6,295 nt of DNA from a bacterium HR12. GTDB lineage: Bacteria; Actinomycetota; UBA4738; HRBIN12. Positions 1-6,020 of the stretch are shown piece by piece. Location: assembly GCA_002898915.1 (NCBI GenBank), contig BEHO01000071.1:1-6295 (forward strand), written 5' to 3'. The notes under the pieces are model-generated. The model saw only the letters and a program-made list of their open reading frames with translations. It did not search any database and had not been told where the DNA came from. Position 1 is the stretch's first letter. Each line of letters starts with the position of its first letter. Made by a program: the position numbers and the translations under genes.

Positions 1-518
1 TCCGCGCCGCCCGCGAGCACCTGCGCGCCGCCGCCGAGGAGCTCGGGCGCCCCATCCCCGAGGCCCTGGAGGTGGGGATCATGGTCGAGGTGCCCGCCGC
101 CGCGCTCCTCGCGCACGCGCTCGCGCCGGAGGTGGACTTCCTCTCCGTCGGGACGAACGACCTCACCCAGTACGCGCTCGCCGTCGATCGGGGGAACGAG
201 CGCGTGGCGGCCCTCTCCGACGCGCTGCACCCGGCCGTGCTCCGCCTCGTCGCCGCCACCTGCGACGCGGGGGCGGCGCACGGGCGGTGGGTCGGCGTGT
301 GCGGCGAGGTCGCCGGGGATCCCCTGGCGACGCCGGTCCTCCTCGGCCTCGGCGTGCGGGAGCTCTCGATGAACCCCCCCGCGATCCCGGCGGTCAAGCG
401 CGCCGTCCGCGCCACCGATCTCGCTCGGGCGCGGGAGCTCGCCGTCCGGGCCCTGGAGCTCCCGACCGCGACCGCCGTGCGGGACCTCCTCGCGACGGAG
501 CTCGGCGACCGACCCTGA
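1..518 (+). CDS. ptsI: PTS enzyme I (phosphoenolpyruvate-protein phosphotransferase), C-terminal part
   Basis: This is the 3' end of a gene whose start lies left of the window; the reading frame runs from base 3. Enzyme I is a cytoplasmic protein that takes phosphate from phosphoenolpyruvate and passes it to HPr, the first step of the sugar phosphotransferase system. Only the C-terminal PEP-binding TIM-barrel domain is present. Its signatures are clear: MVEVPAA (the metal-binding Glu codon at 87), SVGTNDLTQYALAVDRGN (Asn-Asp codons at 156-161 and the Arg codon at 189), and GVCGEVAGD with the catalytic Cys codon at 300-302, followed by LSMNPPAIP. All the PEP and metal residues expected from E. 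coli enzyme I in this stretch are kept. The protein ends about ten residues sooner than E. coli enzyme I. A related PEP-utilising enzyme such as PEP synthase or PPDK is less likely, because the TQYALAVDRGN wording and the short tail are those of PtsI. The next gene starts 41 bases later. Confidence 0.95.
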   Translation, partial: RAAREHLRAAAEELGRPIPEALEVGIMVEVPAAALLAHALAPEVDFLSVGTNDLTQYALAVDRGNERVAALSDALHPAVLRLVAATCDAGAAHGRWVGVCGEVAGDPLATPVLLGLGVRELSMNPPAIPAVKRAVRATDLARARELAVRALELPTATAVRDLLATELGDRP

Positions 519-544
519 GCGTCGGCGCTCCCCCTCGGTAGGAT
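515..544 (+). promoter_or_regulatory. Putative promoter of pgsA
   Basis: A TAGGAT hexamer at 539-544 fits an actinobacterial-type -10 (TANNNT). CTGAGC at 515-520 gives a weak -35 with a TGA core at 18 bases spacing; it overlaps the ptsI stop codon. The expected transcription start near 551 would leave a leader of only about nine bases before the GTG at 560. That agrees with the lack of a good Shine-Dalgarno sequence there. This is inferred from pattern only; the same -10 core recurs upstream of other genes in the window. Confidence 0.4.
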
Positions 545-559
545 GCGAGCCGAGCGCCC

Positions 560-1135
560 GTGAGCGAAGCCGCCGACCGTCGCGCCGCCATCGCCCTGGA
601 GGGGATCACGTACCTGCGGGTCGTCCTCGTCCCGGTGATCATGTGGCTCGTCCTCGATCGGGGCGAGCTCGCGACGGCCCTCGCCGGCTGGCTCTTCGCC
701 TTCGCGGCCGTCACCGACTTCTTCGACGGTTACCTGGCCCGGCGGTGGAAGCGCGCGACGGTGCTCGGGAACTTCCTCGACACCACGGCCGACAAGCTCC
801 TCGTCTCCGGCGCGCTCGTCGCCCTCGTGGCCGTGGGGCGCGCCTCCCCCTGGATCGCCTTCATCATCGTGGGGCGCGAGCTCCTCATCCTCGGCCTGCG
901 GGGGGTCGTCGCCGCCGGCGGCGAGGTCATGAAGCCGTCGATCTGGGGCAAGCTCAAGGCGAACGTGCAGTTCGTCGCGATCCCGCTCGCGATCTGGCGC
1001 CCCCTCCGGCCCCTCGGACCCCTCTACCTCGACCAGTGGGCGATGCTCGCGGCCGCGGCGGTCACGATCGCCTCGGCCCTCGAGTACCTGGCGCGCTTCG
1101 CCGTGGCCCTACCGCGCTCGAGGGCGAGGCGCTGA
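560..1135 (+). CDS. pgsA: CDP-diacylglycerol--glycerol-3-phosphate 3-phosphatidyltransferase
   Basis: This 191-residue integral membrane enzyme joins CDP-diacylglycerol and glycerol-3-phosphate to give phosphatidylglycerophosphate and CMP, the committed step to phosphatidylglycerol and cardiolipin. The complete CDP-alcohol phosphotransferase signature D-x2-DG-x2-AR-x8-G-x3-D-x3-D is present: D53, D56, G57, A60, R61, G70, D74 and D78, the aspartates that bind the metal and the CDP head group. Hydrophobic segments lie around residues 18-33, 39-55, 80-93, 97-115, 135-146 and 160-177, matching the usual six-helix fold. GRELLILGLR (105-114) and WGKLKANVQ (129-137) favour PgsA over phosphatidylserine or phosphatidylinositol-phosphate synthases. 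The length is typical. The start is GTG at 560; no strong Shine-Dalgarno precedes it, and a TAGGAT -10 sits 15 bases upstream. Another CDP-alcohol transferase of the family cannot be fully excluded. The following SDR gene begins four bases after the stop, so the two are probably co-transcribed. Confidence 0.9.
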   Translation: MSEAADRRAAIALEGITYLRVVLVPVIMWLVLDRGELATALAGWLFAFAAVTDFFDGYLARRWKRATVLGNFLDTTADKLLVSGALVALVAVGRASPWIAFIIVGRELLILGLRGVVAAGGEVMKPSIWGKLKANVQFVAIPLAIWRPLRPLGPLYLDQWAMLAAAAVTIASALEYLARFAVALPRSRARR

Positions 1136-1139
1136 GGAC

Positions 1140-2144
1140 GTGGCCGGACCGGTCCTCGTCACCGGCGGCTCCGGGTTCGTGGGCGGCGCCCTGCTCGAGC
1201 GCCTCCTCGCCGCCGGCCTCGAGGTCCGCGCCCTCGCCCGCACCGAGGAGGCCGCCCGGGCGGTCGCCGCCCGGGGCGCGACGCCGGTCCGGGGGGACGT
1301 CCTCGATCTCCCCTCCCTCGTGGAGGCGATGCGCGGGTGCGAGGTCGTCTACCACGCGGCCGGCGTGAACGCGATGTGCGTGCGCGATCCGAGGCCGATG
1401 GACCGCGTGAACATCGAGGGCTCCGGCAACGTCGTCCGCGCCGCCGTCGCCACGGGCGTCCGCCGCCTGGTCCACACGTCGTCGGCGGCGGCGATCGGCG
1501 AGGCCCCCGGGACGGTCGGGCGCGAGGACTCCCCGCACCGCGGCTGGTACCTCTCGCGCTACGAGCGGTCGAAGCACCTGGCCGAGCGGCGGGTCCTCGA
1601 GTGGTCCGCGCGGCTCGGGGTCGACGTGGTGTGCGTGAACCCCTCCTCGGTCCAGGGGCCGGGGCGCGTCCGCGGCTCGGCCCGCCTCCTCCTCGACCTC
1701 GTGAACGGCCGGCTGCCCATCCTCGTCGACACCCACGTCTCCATCGTGGACGTCCGGGACTGCGCCGAGGGCCACGTCCTCGCCTGCGAGCGCGGCGGGA
1801 CGGGCGAGCGGTACCTGCTGAACGGGTTCACGATCTCGACGCGCGAGGCGGTCTCCCTGCTCCGCCGCCTCACCGGCGAGCCGCGACGGGTCCGGTTCGT
1901 CCCGCGCTGGACGGCCCGCGCCGCCGGGGAGGTCTTCGAGGCCGCCGGGCGGCTCACCCGCCGCGAGCTCCCCCTCTGCCGGGAGGCGGTCCGGACGCTC
2001 CTCCACGGCCACCGGTACGACGGGTCCCGGGCCGAGCGGGAGCCCGGGCTCCGCTACACCCCCATGGAGGAGACGGTGCGCCGCGCGCTCGCGTGGTACG
2101 CGGACCGAGGGCTCGCCCCTCCGCTCCTCGAGGGACGGGACTGA
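1140..2144 (+). CDS. Extended SDR: NAD(P)-dependent epimerase/dehydratase, HpnA / dihydroflavonol-reductase-like
   Basis: This is a 334-residue soluble Rossmann-fold oxidoreductase. The N-terminus carries the dinucleotide-binding motif GGSGFVG (G9, G12, G15). The acidic turn RGDVLDL has D53, the HAAG motif lies at 72-75, and the active site has Ser in HTSSAAA (114-115) with YERSK (Y141, K145). The C-terminal half reads NPSSVQGPG, then NGRLPILVDTHVSIVDVRDC, HVLACERG, GERYLLNG and a final YDGSRAERE-GLRYTP. That order resembles the hopanoid-associated sugar epimerase HpnA and bacterial dihydroflavonol-4-reductase-like proteins; the family call is strong, the substrate unknown. The GTG start at 1140 lies four bases after the pgsA stop. 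A GAGG at 1126-1129 inside the end of pgsA is the likely ribosome-binding site, which suggests translational linkage. The pgsA neighbour suggests, but does not prove, a role with lipids or lipid-linked sugars. No other hopanoid gene is visible in the window, so the name hpnA is not assigned. Confidence 0.85.
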   Translation: MAGPVLVTGGSGFVGGALLERLLAAGLEVRALARTEEAARAVAARGATPVRGDVLDLPSLVEAMRGCEVVYHAAGVNAMCVRDPRPMDRVNIEGSGNVVRAAVATGVRRLVHTSSAAAIGEAPGTVGREDSPHRGWYLSRYERSKHLAERRVLEWSARLGVDVVCVNPSSVQGPGRVRGSARLLLDLVNGRLPILVDTHVSIVDVRDCAEGHVLACERGGTGERYLLNGFTISTREAVSLLRRLTGEPRRVRFVPRWTARAAGEVFEAAGRLTRRELPLCREAVRTLLHGHRYDGSRAEREPGLRYTPMEETVRRALAWYADRGLAPPLLEGRD

Positions 2145-2240
2145 GCCCTACCGGAGGCCCACCCGGAGTCCCGCGGCCGCCTCCACGGGCCCCGGGAGCG
2201 CGATCGTCCGCGGAGACGCAGGCCCCACGGATCCGCGGGA

Positions 2241-2256
2241 GGGTCCATCCGGACCC
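2241..2256. repeat. Perfect inverted repeat upstream of glpX
   Basis: GGGTCC, a 4-base spacer ATCC, and GGACCC form a perfect 6-bp inverted repeat. It lies in the 164-bp gap after the SDR gene and ends ten bases before the TAGGAT -10 of glpX, so it covers the place where the -35 would be. It could be an operator half-site pair, or a short hairpin that helps end the upstream transcript. There is no T-tract after it, so a classical intrinsic terminator is unlikely. In DNA this GC-rich a 6-bp inverted repeat can also arise by chance. Confidence 0.35.
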
Positions 2257-2266
2257 GCTGGGCGGC

Positions 2267-2272
2267 TAGGAT
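2267..2272 (+). promoter_or_regulatory. Putative -10 element of the glpX promoter
   Basis: The hexamer TAGGAT, followed by G, is identical to the proposed pgsA -10. It lies 36 bases before the GTG start of glpX and would give a leader of roughly 30 bases. No recognisable -35 is seen 16-18 bases upstream; that space holds the inverted repeat 2241-2256. If the repeat binds a regulator, the promoter could be activator-dependent or repressed by it. This is inference from position. Confidence 0.4.
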
Positions 2273-2291
2273 GGGTGGCCGTACCGGAGAC

Positions 2292-2297
2292 GGGAGG
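2292..2297 (+). promoter_or_regulatory. Shine-Dalgarno site of glpX
   Basis: GGGAGG lies 11 bases before the GTG at 2309. It supports that GTG as the glpX start, and the protein then begins close to the conserved [11 protein letters not shown] segment as in other GlpX proteins. Confidence 0.5.
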
Positions 2298-2308
2298 GAA
2301 CGGGGACC

Positions 2309-3304
2309 GTGGCCGAGGAGCAGCGACCGGACCGGAACCTGGCGATCGAGCTCGTCCGCGTGACCGAGGCGGCGGCCCTCGCCGCCGGTCGGTGGATCGG
2401 GCGCGGCGACAAGACGGCGGCCGACCAGGCCGCGGTCGACGCGATGCGCCTGATGATCGACACGGTGGCGATGCAGGGCGTCGTCGTGATCGGCGAGGGC
2501 GAGAAGGACGAGGCCCCGATGCTCTACAACGGTGAGGCCGTGGGGAACGGCACCGGCCCCGCGGTGGACGTGGCGGTGGACCCCATCGACGGCACCCGCC
2601 TCACCTCGGTCGGGCAGCCGAACGCGCTCTCGGTCATCGCCCTCGCCGAGCGGGGCTCGATGTTCTTCCCCGGCGCCGCCGTCTACATGGAGAAGGTGGC
2701 GACCGGACCGGAGGCGGCGGACGCGATCGACGTCACCGCGCCGCCCGAGGAGAACGTGCGCCGGGTCGCCAAGGCCAAGGGCAAGCGCGTCGAGGAGGTG
2801 GCCGTCACCATCCTCGACCGGGACCGGCACGCCGACATCATCCGCGCGGTCCGCGAGGTCGGGGCCAAGGTGTTCCTCATCACCGACGGCGACGTGGCCG
2901 GCGCCATCGCCACCGCGATCACCCGTCGCTCCGGCATCGACCTCCTCCTCGGCATCGGGGGCACCCCCGAGGGCGTCATCGCCGCCGCCGCCCTGAAGTG
3001 CCTGGGGGGCGCGATCCAGGGCCGCCTGTACCCGCGGAACGACGAGGAGCGCGCCAAGCTCGTCGACGCCGGCTTCGACCTCGACCGGGTGCTCACCACC
3101 GACGACCTCGTCGCCGGGGACGACGTGTTCTTCGCCGCCACCGGCATCACGAGCGGGTGGCTGCTCCGGGGCGTCAAGTACTGGCCGGACGGGGCCACGA
3201 CGTGGTCCCTCGTGATGCGCTCGCGCACCGGCACCGTCCGCTGGATCGAAGCCGAGCACCGGTTCGAGAAGCTCGAACGCTACTCCCGGATCACCTACCG
3301 CTGA
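2309..3304 (+). CDS. glpX: Class II fructose-1,6-bisphosphatase
   Basis: This 331-residue cytoplasmic enzyme hydrolyses fructose-1,6-bisphosphate to fructose-6-phosphate and phosphate, the irreversible step of gluconeogenesis; in actinobacteria GlpX is usually the only such enzyme. The sequence aligns with E. coli GlpX along almost its full length: [15 protein letters not shown] (10-24), GRGDKTAAD with D39 (E. coli D33), [13 protein letters not shown] with E63 (E57), DPIDGT with D91 and T96 (D85, T90), QPNALSV (103-109), YMEK (126-129), GIGGTPEGV with E221 (E213), and ATGITSG (277-283). The metal and substrate ligands are all present. The motif is DPIDGT where E. coli has DPIEGT, a common variant outside enterobacteria. 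A dual fructose/sedoheptulose-bisphosphatase role, as in cyanobacteria, cannot be excluded from sequence, but no Calvin-cycle gene is nearby. It appears to be transcribed alone from a promoter in the preceding 164-bp gap, and it converges on the minus-strand genes with 54 bases between stop codons. Confidence 0.97.
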   Translation: MAEEQRPDRNLAIELVRVTEAAALAAGRWIGRGDKTAADQAAVDAMRLMIDTVAMQGVVVIGEGEKDEAPMLYNGEAVGNGTGPAVDVAVDPIDGTRLTSVGQPNALSVIALAERGSMFFPGAAVYMEKVATGPEAADAIDVTAPPEENVRRVAKAKGKRVEEVAVTILDRDRHADIIRAVREVGAKVFLITDGDVAGAIATAITRRSGIDLLLGIGGTPEGVIAAAALKCLGGAIQGRLYPRNDEERAKLVDAGFDLDRVLTTDDLVAGDDVFFAATGITSGWLLRGVKYWPDGATTWSLVMRSRTGTVRWIEAEHRFEKLERYSRITYR

Positions 3305-3358
3305 CCGCGCGGGGGACCCAGGTCCGCTCCTTCGCGCCGGACGGATCCCGCCGACCGG

Positions 3359-3568
3359 TCAGGCGAGCCGGTACACCCCCGTCGCGACCTTGACGAGCCG
3401 CCCCTCCCGCACCCCGCGCGCGAGGGCCGCGAGGAGCTCTTTCCGGACGTCGGGCGTCTCGAACGGGTCGAGGTAGCCACGCCGGAGCGCGAGGTCCTGG
3501 ATCCTCGTCCAGTGCAGGGGCTTCCCCTCCTCGCGGAGGACGGTCACGGCGGCCTCCAGGGCGTCCAT
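3359..3568 (-). CDS. Small HARE-type winged-helix (HTH) protein
   Basis: This is a 69-residue basic protein filling almost exactly one winged-helix domain. The pattern fits the HARE-HTH family: an opening helix (ALEAAVTVLREEGKPLHW, 3-20), then TRIQDLALRRGYL (21-33) as the second helix, VRKELLAALARGVREG (41-56) as the likely recognition helix, and a beta-wing RLVKVATGVYRL (57-68) ending at the C-terminus. HARE domains occur in the RNA-polymerase delta subunit RpoE, in restriction-linked proteins and in eukaryotic ASXL proteins, and are thought to read DNA or protein partners. Its ATG (3568-3566) shares one base with the stop of the upstream F420 oxidoreductase (TGATG), so it is probably translated by coupled re-initiation. 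The same frame stays open far upstream inside the oxidoreductase gene, but that part is a low-complexity shadow, so the overlap ATG is the sensible start. There is no catalytic domain. It could be a small DNA-binding regulator; its target is unknown. Confidence 0.72.
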   Translation of the reverse strand: MDALEAAVTVLREEGKPLHWTRIQDLALRRGYLDPFETPDVRKELLAALARGVREGRLVKVATGVYRLA

Positions 3569-4575
3569 CACAGGGCGTGTGCGCCGGGGATCACGGCCTC
3601 GGCCACGAGCTCCAGCATCGACGGATCGGGCAGCGAGAACCAGATCGGCGCGGGCGAGACGACGAGCTCCTCCACGCCGAGCTCCGCGAAGCGCGCGAGG
3701 CGCTCCAGGGCCTCCCCGGGCGTGCCGGCCAGGCACTCGCGCCGCAGGAGCTCGAGGGGCATCGCGTCGGCCACCCCCGTCGGCAGGCGCTCGGCCATCG
3801 CCGCGTACCGGCGCCGTAGGTCCCGCTCGTCCTCCCCGAGCACCGTGAACAGCCCGAGCGAGAGCCGGAGCGTGCCGGGGTCGCGGCCCACCCGCTCGCA
3901 CGCCGCGCGGGCCGCGGCGACCCGCTCGGCGTAGGCCTCGGGGGTCCAGCGCCAGGCCGTGTTCCACCCGTCGGCGAGCCGGGCGGCCAGGCGGAGCAGC
4001 CGCGGCCCTCCCTTGCCGCCCACCCAGATCGGCGGGCGGGGCTCCTGCGCGGGCGGCGGGTGGTTGAACGCCTCGTGGAGCCGGAAGCGCTCCCCCTCGT
4101 AGCTGGCGGGGCCGCCGGGCAGCAGCCGCACGAGCACCTCGAGCACCTCCTCGAGGAGGGCGAAGCGCTCGCCCACGGGGCCGAAGCGGTACCCGAAGGC
4201 CTCGAACTCGCGCTCGTACCACCCGGCGCCGAGGCCGAGGTCCAGCCGCCCCCCGGAGAGGAGGTCGATGGCGGTCGCGGACTTGGCGAGGATCGCCGGG
4301 TGACGGAAGGAGGCCGAGAGCACCAGCGTGCCGAGGCGGACCCGCTCGGTCCGCACGGCGAGCCCCGCGAGGGTGGCGAGGGGCTCGAGCGAGCCCTGGG
4401 GGGCGGCCGGTCCCCCGTACCGCTCGAGGGAGGTGAAGAAGTGGTCGCTCACCCACACGGAGTCGAACCCCAGGCGCTCGGCCCGGACCGCGATCTCCGC
4501 GACGCGCTCGAAGGAGACCGGCCCGCCGTCCGGCAGCGAGAAGTCGTAGTGCGGCAACGCGAGCCCGACGCGCAT
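3568..4575 (-). CDS. LLM-class (luciferase-like) F420-dependent oxidoreductase
   Basis: This 335-residue soluble TIM-barrel protein belongs to the bacterial luciferase-like family. The start MRVGLALPHYDF is the usual first beta strand. It is followed by AERLGFDSVWVSDHFF (33-47), the RTERVRLGTLVLSASFRHP region (75-93), SGGRLDLGLGAGWYEREFEAFG (107-128, the cofactor-phosphate loop typical of F420 members), PPIWVGG (181-187) and the C-terminal PGEALERLARFAELGVEELVV. This pattern is that of F420-dependent subfamily members common in actinobacteria; an FMN cofactor cannot be ruled out, and the substrate is not predictable. No signal peptide or membrane segment is seen. The ATG at 4575 is preceded by GGGG and by TAAGGT at 4590-4585, and the gene starts 38 bases after the end of the upstream nucleotidylyltransferase. 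It is followed without a gap by the HARE-HTH gene, which overlaps its stop codon. The two probably form one transcript, with possible read-through from the upstream gene. Confidence 0.9.
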   Translation of the reverse strand: MRVGLALPHYDFSLPDGGPVSFERVAEIAVRAERLGFDSVWVSDHFFTSLERYGGPAAPQGSLEPLATLAGLAVRTERVRLGTLVLSASFRHPAILAKSATAIDLLSGGRLDLGLGAGWYEREFEAFGYRFGPVGERFALLEEVLEVLVRLLPGGPASYEGERFRLHEAFNHPPPAQEPRPPIWVGGKGGPRLLRLAARLADGWNTAWRWTPEAYAERVAAARAACERVGRDPGTLRLSLGLFTVLGEDERDLRRRYAAMAERLPTGVADAMPLELLRRECLAGTPGEALERLARFAELGVEELVVSPAPIWFSLPDPSMLELVAEAVIPGAHAL

Positions 4576-4584
4576 CGATCCCCG

Positions 4585-4614
4585 ACCTTACCCGACGCGG
4601 CCGCTCCGGGTCGC
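4585..4614 (-). promoter_or_regulatory. Putative promoter of the F420 oxidoreductase / HARE-HTH pair
   Basis: On the minus strand TAAGGT (4590-4585) resembles the TAGGRT -10 elements elsewhere in the window. GCGACC at 4614-4609 gives a weak GAC-core -35 at 18 bases spacing and overlaps the last base of the upstream gene. The predicted transcription start falls within about three bases of the ATG at 4575, which would make the mRNA nearly leaderless. This is a pattern-based inference. Confidence 0.35.
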
Positions 4615-5972
4615 TACAGGTAGCGGAGGACGTCCGCGGGTCCGGTGACCTCCACCCCGGGTGGGATCTCGATCCCCGAGGGCAGCTTCAGCCGTGGGTA
4701 GACGGAGACGCCGTCGGCCAGGTGCACCCCCGGGTACACGGTCACCTCGTCCCCGAGCGCCACGCACCCCTCGATCGTCGTGGGGTTGAACGGCTCGGAG
4801 CGGATCTCGCTCATCGAGCCGACGACCGCCTCGTACAGACGCGCGCTCGGCCCGATGATCGCGCCGTCCCGGATCTGCGAGCGCTCGATCACGGTGTCCC
4901 GGTGGACCTCGATGTCGTCGTCCAGGTTCGACTCCCGGATCGTCACCCCCGGGTGGATCTCGCAGTACCGGCCGATCCGGACGGCGGGTCCGATCTTCAC
5001 GTGCCCCTCCGCGATCTTCTCGGCGAGCGTCATCCCGCTCGTCGAGTCCCGCATCTCGAGCGACTCGGGCGCGATCCACACGTGCTGCTCGGGATCGATC
5101 GGCGGGCCCAGGAGGCGGTCGACGGACTCGAAGTTCCCCCGCAGCGCCTCGACCATCGTGTCGATGTAGTCGCGCACGTTCCCGAGGTCGCCGATCCGCC
5201 GCACCGGGTGCACCATCACCCGGTAGCCGTTCCCGACGAGCCAGGGGAGCAGGTCCTTGCCGAAGTCCAGGCGGGTGCGGCGCAGCTCGTCGATCTCGGG
5301 GTGGGTGGCGATCTCGCGGAGCCGGGCCGTGTCGATCAGGTAGAAGCCGGCGTTGGTCATCAGCGGCAGACGGCGGAACTCCTCGTCGGTCTCGGCCCGG
5401 AAGTGGGCCCGGAGCTCCGCGAGGGTCGGCTTCTCCACGAACTCCGTGACCCGGCCCTCGTCGTCGGCGAGCATCACCCCGTACTTCTCCGCCACCTCGT
5501 CCGGCTCGCGGGTCATGGCCGCGATCGTCGCGATCGCCCCGCTGTCGAGGTGGAGCTTCAGCATCGGCGCGAGATCGAAGTCGATGATGGAGTCCGTGGG
5601 GAACACGAGCGCGTGCTCCGTCAGGTCCCAGTACTCCAGCATCCGGAGCGTCGAGTCCGCGCTGCCCGTGGAGAGCGGATCGAACTTCACCGGCGAGTAC
5701 ATGACCTCCACGCCGAAGGCCTCGCCGTACCCGATCATGACCTTGATCTGGTAGCGGTTCTCCTTCCCGTGGGCGATCACGTAGTAGCGCTGGATGCCCT
5801 CGCTCGAGAGGATCTGGATCACCCACCGGATCAGCCGGCGGCCGAGGAACGACATGGCCGCCTTCGACCGCAGGTACCCCGGCGCTTTCAGCGTGAGCGG
5901 GCGGGCGCGAACACCTTGACCGCCCGCCAGGCCGATCCCGACGATGTCCGACGGCTCCGGCACGCCTCGCAT
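4614..5972 (-). CDS. Sugar-phosphate nucleotidylyltransferase with C-terminal left-handed beta-helix (GlgC / GMP-pyrophosphorylase-like)
   Basis: This protein of about 452 residues (counted from ATG 5972) couples an NTP to a sugar-1-phosphate, giving a nucleotide sugar and pyrophosphate. The nucleotide-binding signature GLAGGQGVRARPLT lies at 14-27. The usual next motif is altered to LRSKAAMSFLGRRLI (34-48), keeping K37 but losing the Pro of the common KP pair. FPTDS (124-128) holds the catalytic metal Asp D127. EKYGVMLADDEGRV and FVEKP (162-182), NAGFYLID (207-214), DFGKDLLPWL (236-245) and GDLGNVRDY (261-269) follow in the canonical order. From about residue 295, hexapeptide-like repeats (IGPAVRIG, EIHPGVTI, IERSQI, GAIIGPSA, ALGDEVTVYPGVHLADGV) form a left-handed beta-helix as in GlgC and GMP-pyrophosphorylases. 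Product (ADP-, GDP- or UDP-sugar) cannot be told from sequence. The start is uncertain: ATGs at 5975 and 5972 have no Shine-Dalgarno, and GTG 5963 is a credible leaderless alternative. The longer open frame reaching 6188 is low-complexity and not believed. Confidence 0.85.
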   Translation of the reverse strand: MRGVPEPSDIVGIGLAGGQGVRARPLTLKAPGYLRSKAAMSFLGRRLIRWVIQILSSEGIQRYYVIAHGKENRYQIKVMIGYGEAFGVEVMYSPVKFDPLSTGSADSTLRMLEYWDLTEHALVFPTDSIIDFDLAPMLKLHLDSGAIATIAAMTREPDEVAEKYGVMLADDEGRVTEFVEKPTLAELRAHFRAETDEEFRRLPLMTNAGFYLIDTARLREIATHPEIDELRRTRLDFGKDLLPWLVGNGYRVMVHPVRRIGDLGNVRDYIDTMVEALRGNFESVDRLLGPPIDPEQHVWIAPESLEMRDSTSGMTLAEKIAEGHVKIGPAVRIGRYCEIHPGVTIRESNLDDDIEVHRDTVIERSQIRDGAIIGPSARLYEAVVGSMSEIRSEPFNPTTIEGCVALGDEVTVYPGVHLADGVSVYPRLKLPSGIEIPPGVEVTGPADVLRYL

Positions 5973-5976
5973 CATA
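5971..5976 (-). promoter_or_regulatory. Putative -10 element of the nucleotidylyltransferase promoter
   Basis: The minus-strand hexamer TATGAT (5976-5971) is one base from the consensus TATAAT and is one of the few AT-rich spots in the window. It overlaps both candidate ATG codons (5975, 5972). Seven bases after it comes an in-frame GTG at 5963, exactly where a transcript would begin, so a leaderless mRNA starting at that GTG is plausible. TTGCGT lies only 15 bases upstream as a possible but close -35. Confidence 0.4.
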
Positions 5977-6020
5977 GTCGGGTTCGATGGAACGCAACGT
6001 GTCGGGGAGCGGACCGGAGG

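Noticed and set aside
1062..2012. Long minus-strand open frame of 316 codons opposite the SDR gene
   Set aside because: It is composed of Arg/Gly/Ala/Pro/Asp-rich low-complexity sequence with no family motifs; it is a GC-bias shadow of the clearly conserved SDR on the plus strand.
2207..2238. TCCGCGGA / TCCGCGGG near-repeat in the glpX upstream gap
   Set aside because: Two short GC palindromes of this kind are expected by chance in DNA this GC-rich; spacing and position suggest no function.
2054..3259. Long minus-strand open frame of 401 codons opposite glpX
   Set aside because: The plus strand holds an unmistakable full-length GlpX; the antisense frame is rich in His/Asp/Arg/Gly with no recognisable domain, typical of GC-driven shadow frames.
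3305..3358. Possible bidirectional terminator between the convergent glpX and HARE-HTH genes
   Set aside because: GGACC-CA-GGTCC (3314-3325) is palindromic but leaves a loop too short for a good hairpin, and there is no T-tract on either side. No convincing intrinsic terminator is visible.
3569..4456. Upstream extension of the HARE-HTH frame across the F420 oxidoreductase gene
   Set aside because: It is Arg/Pro/Gly-rich and overlaps a conserved gene in another frame. The domain-like part starts at the ATG overlapping the oxidoreductase stop.
4060..4623. Plus-strand open frame of 187 codons opposite the F420 oxidoreductase
   Set aside because: Low-complexity Glu/Gly/Arg/Pro-rich shadow of the minus-strand gene, with no motif.
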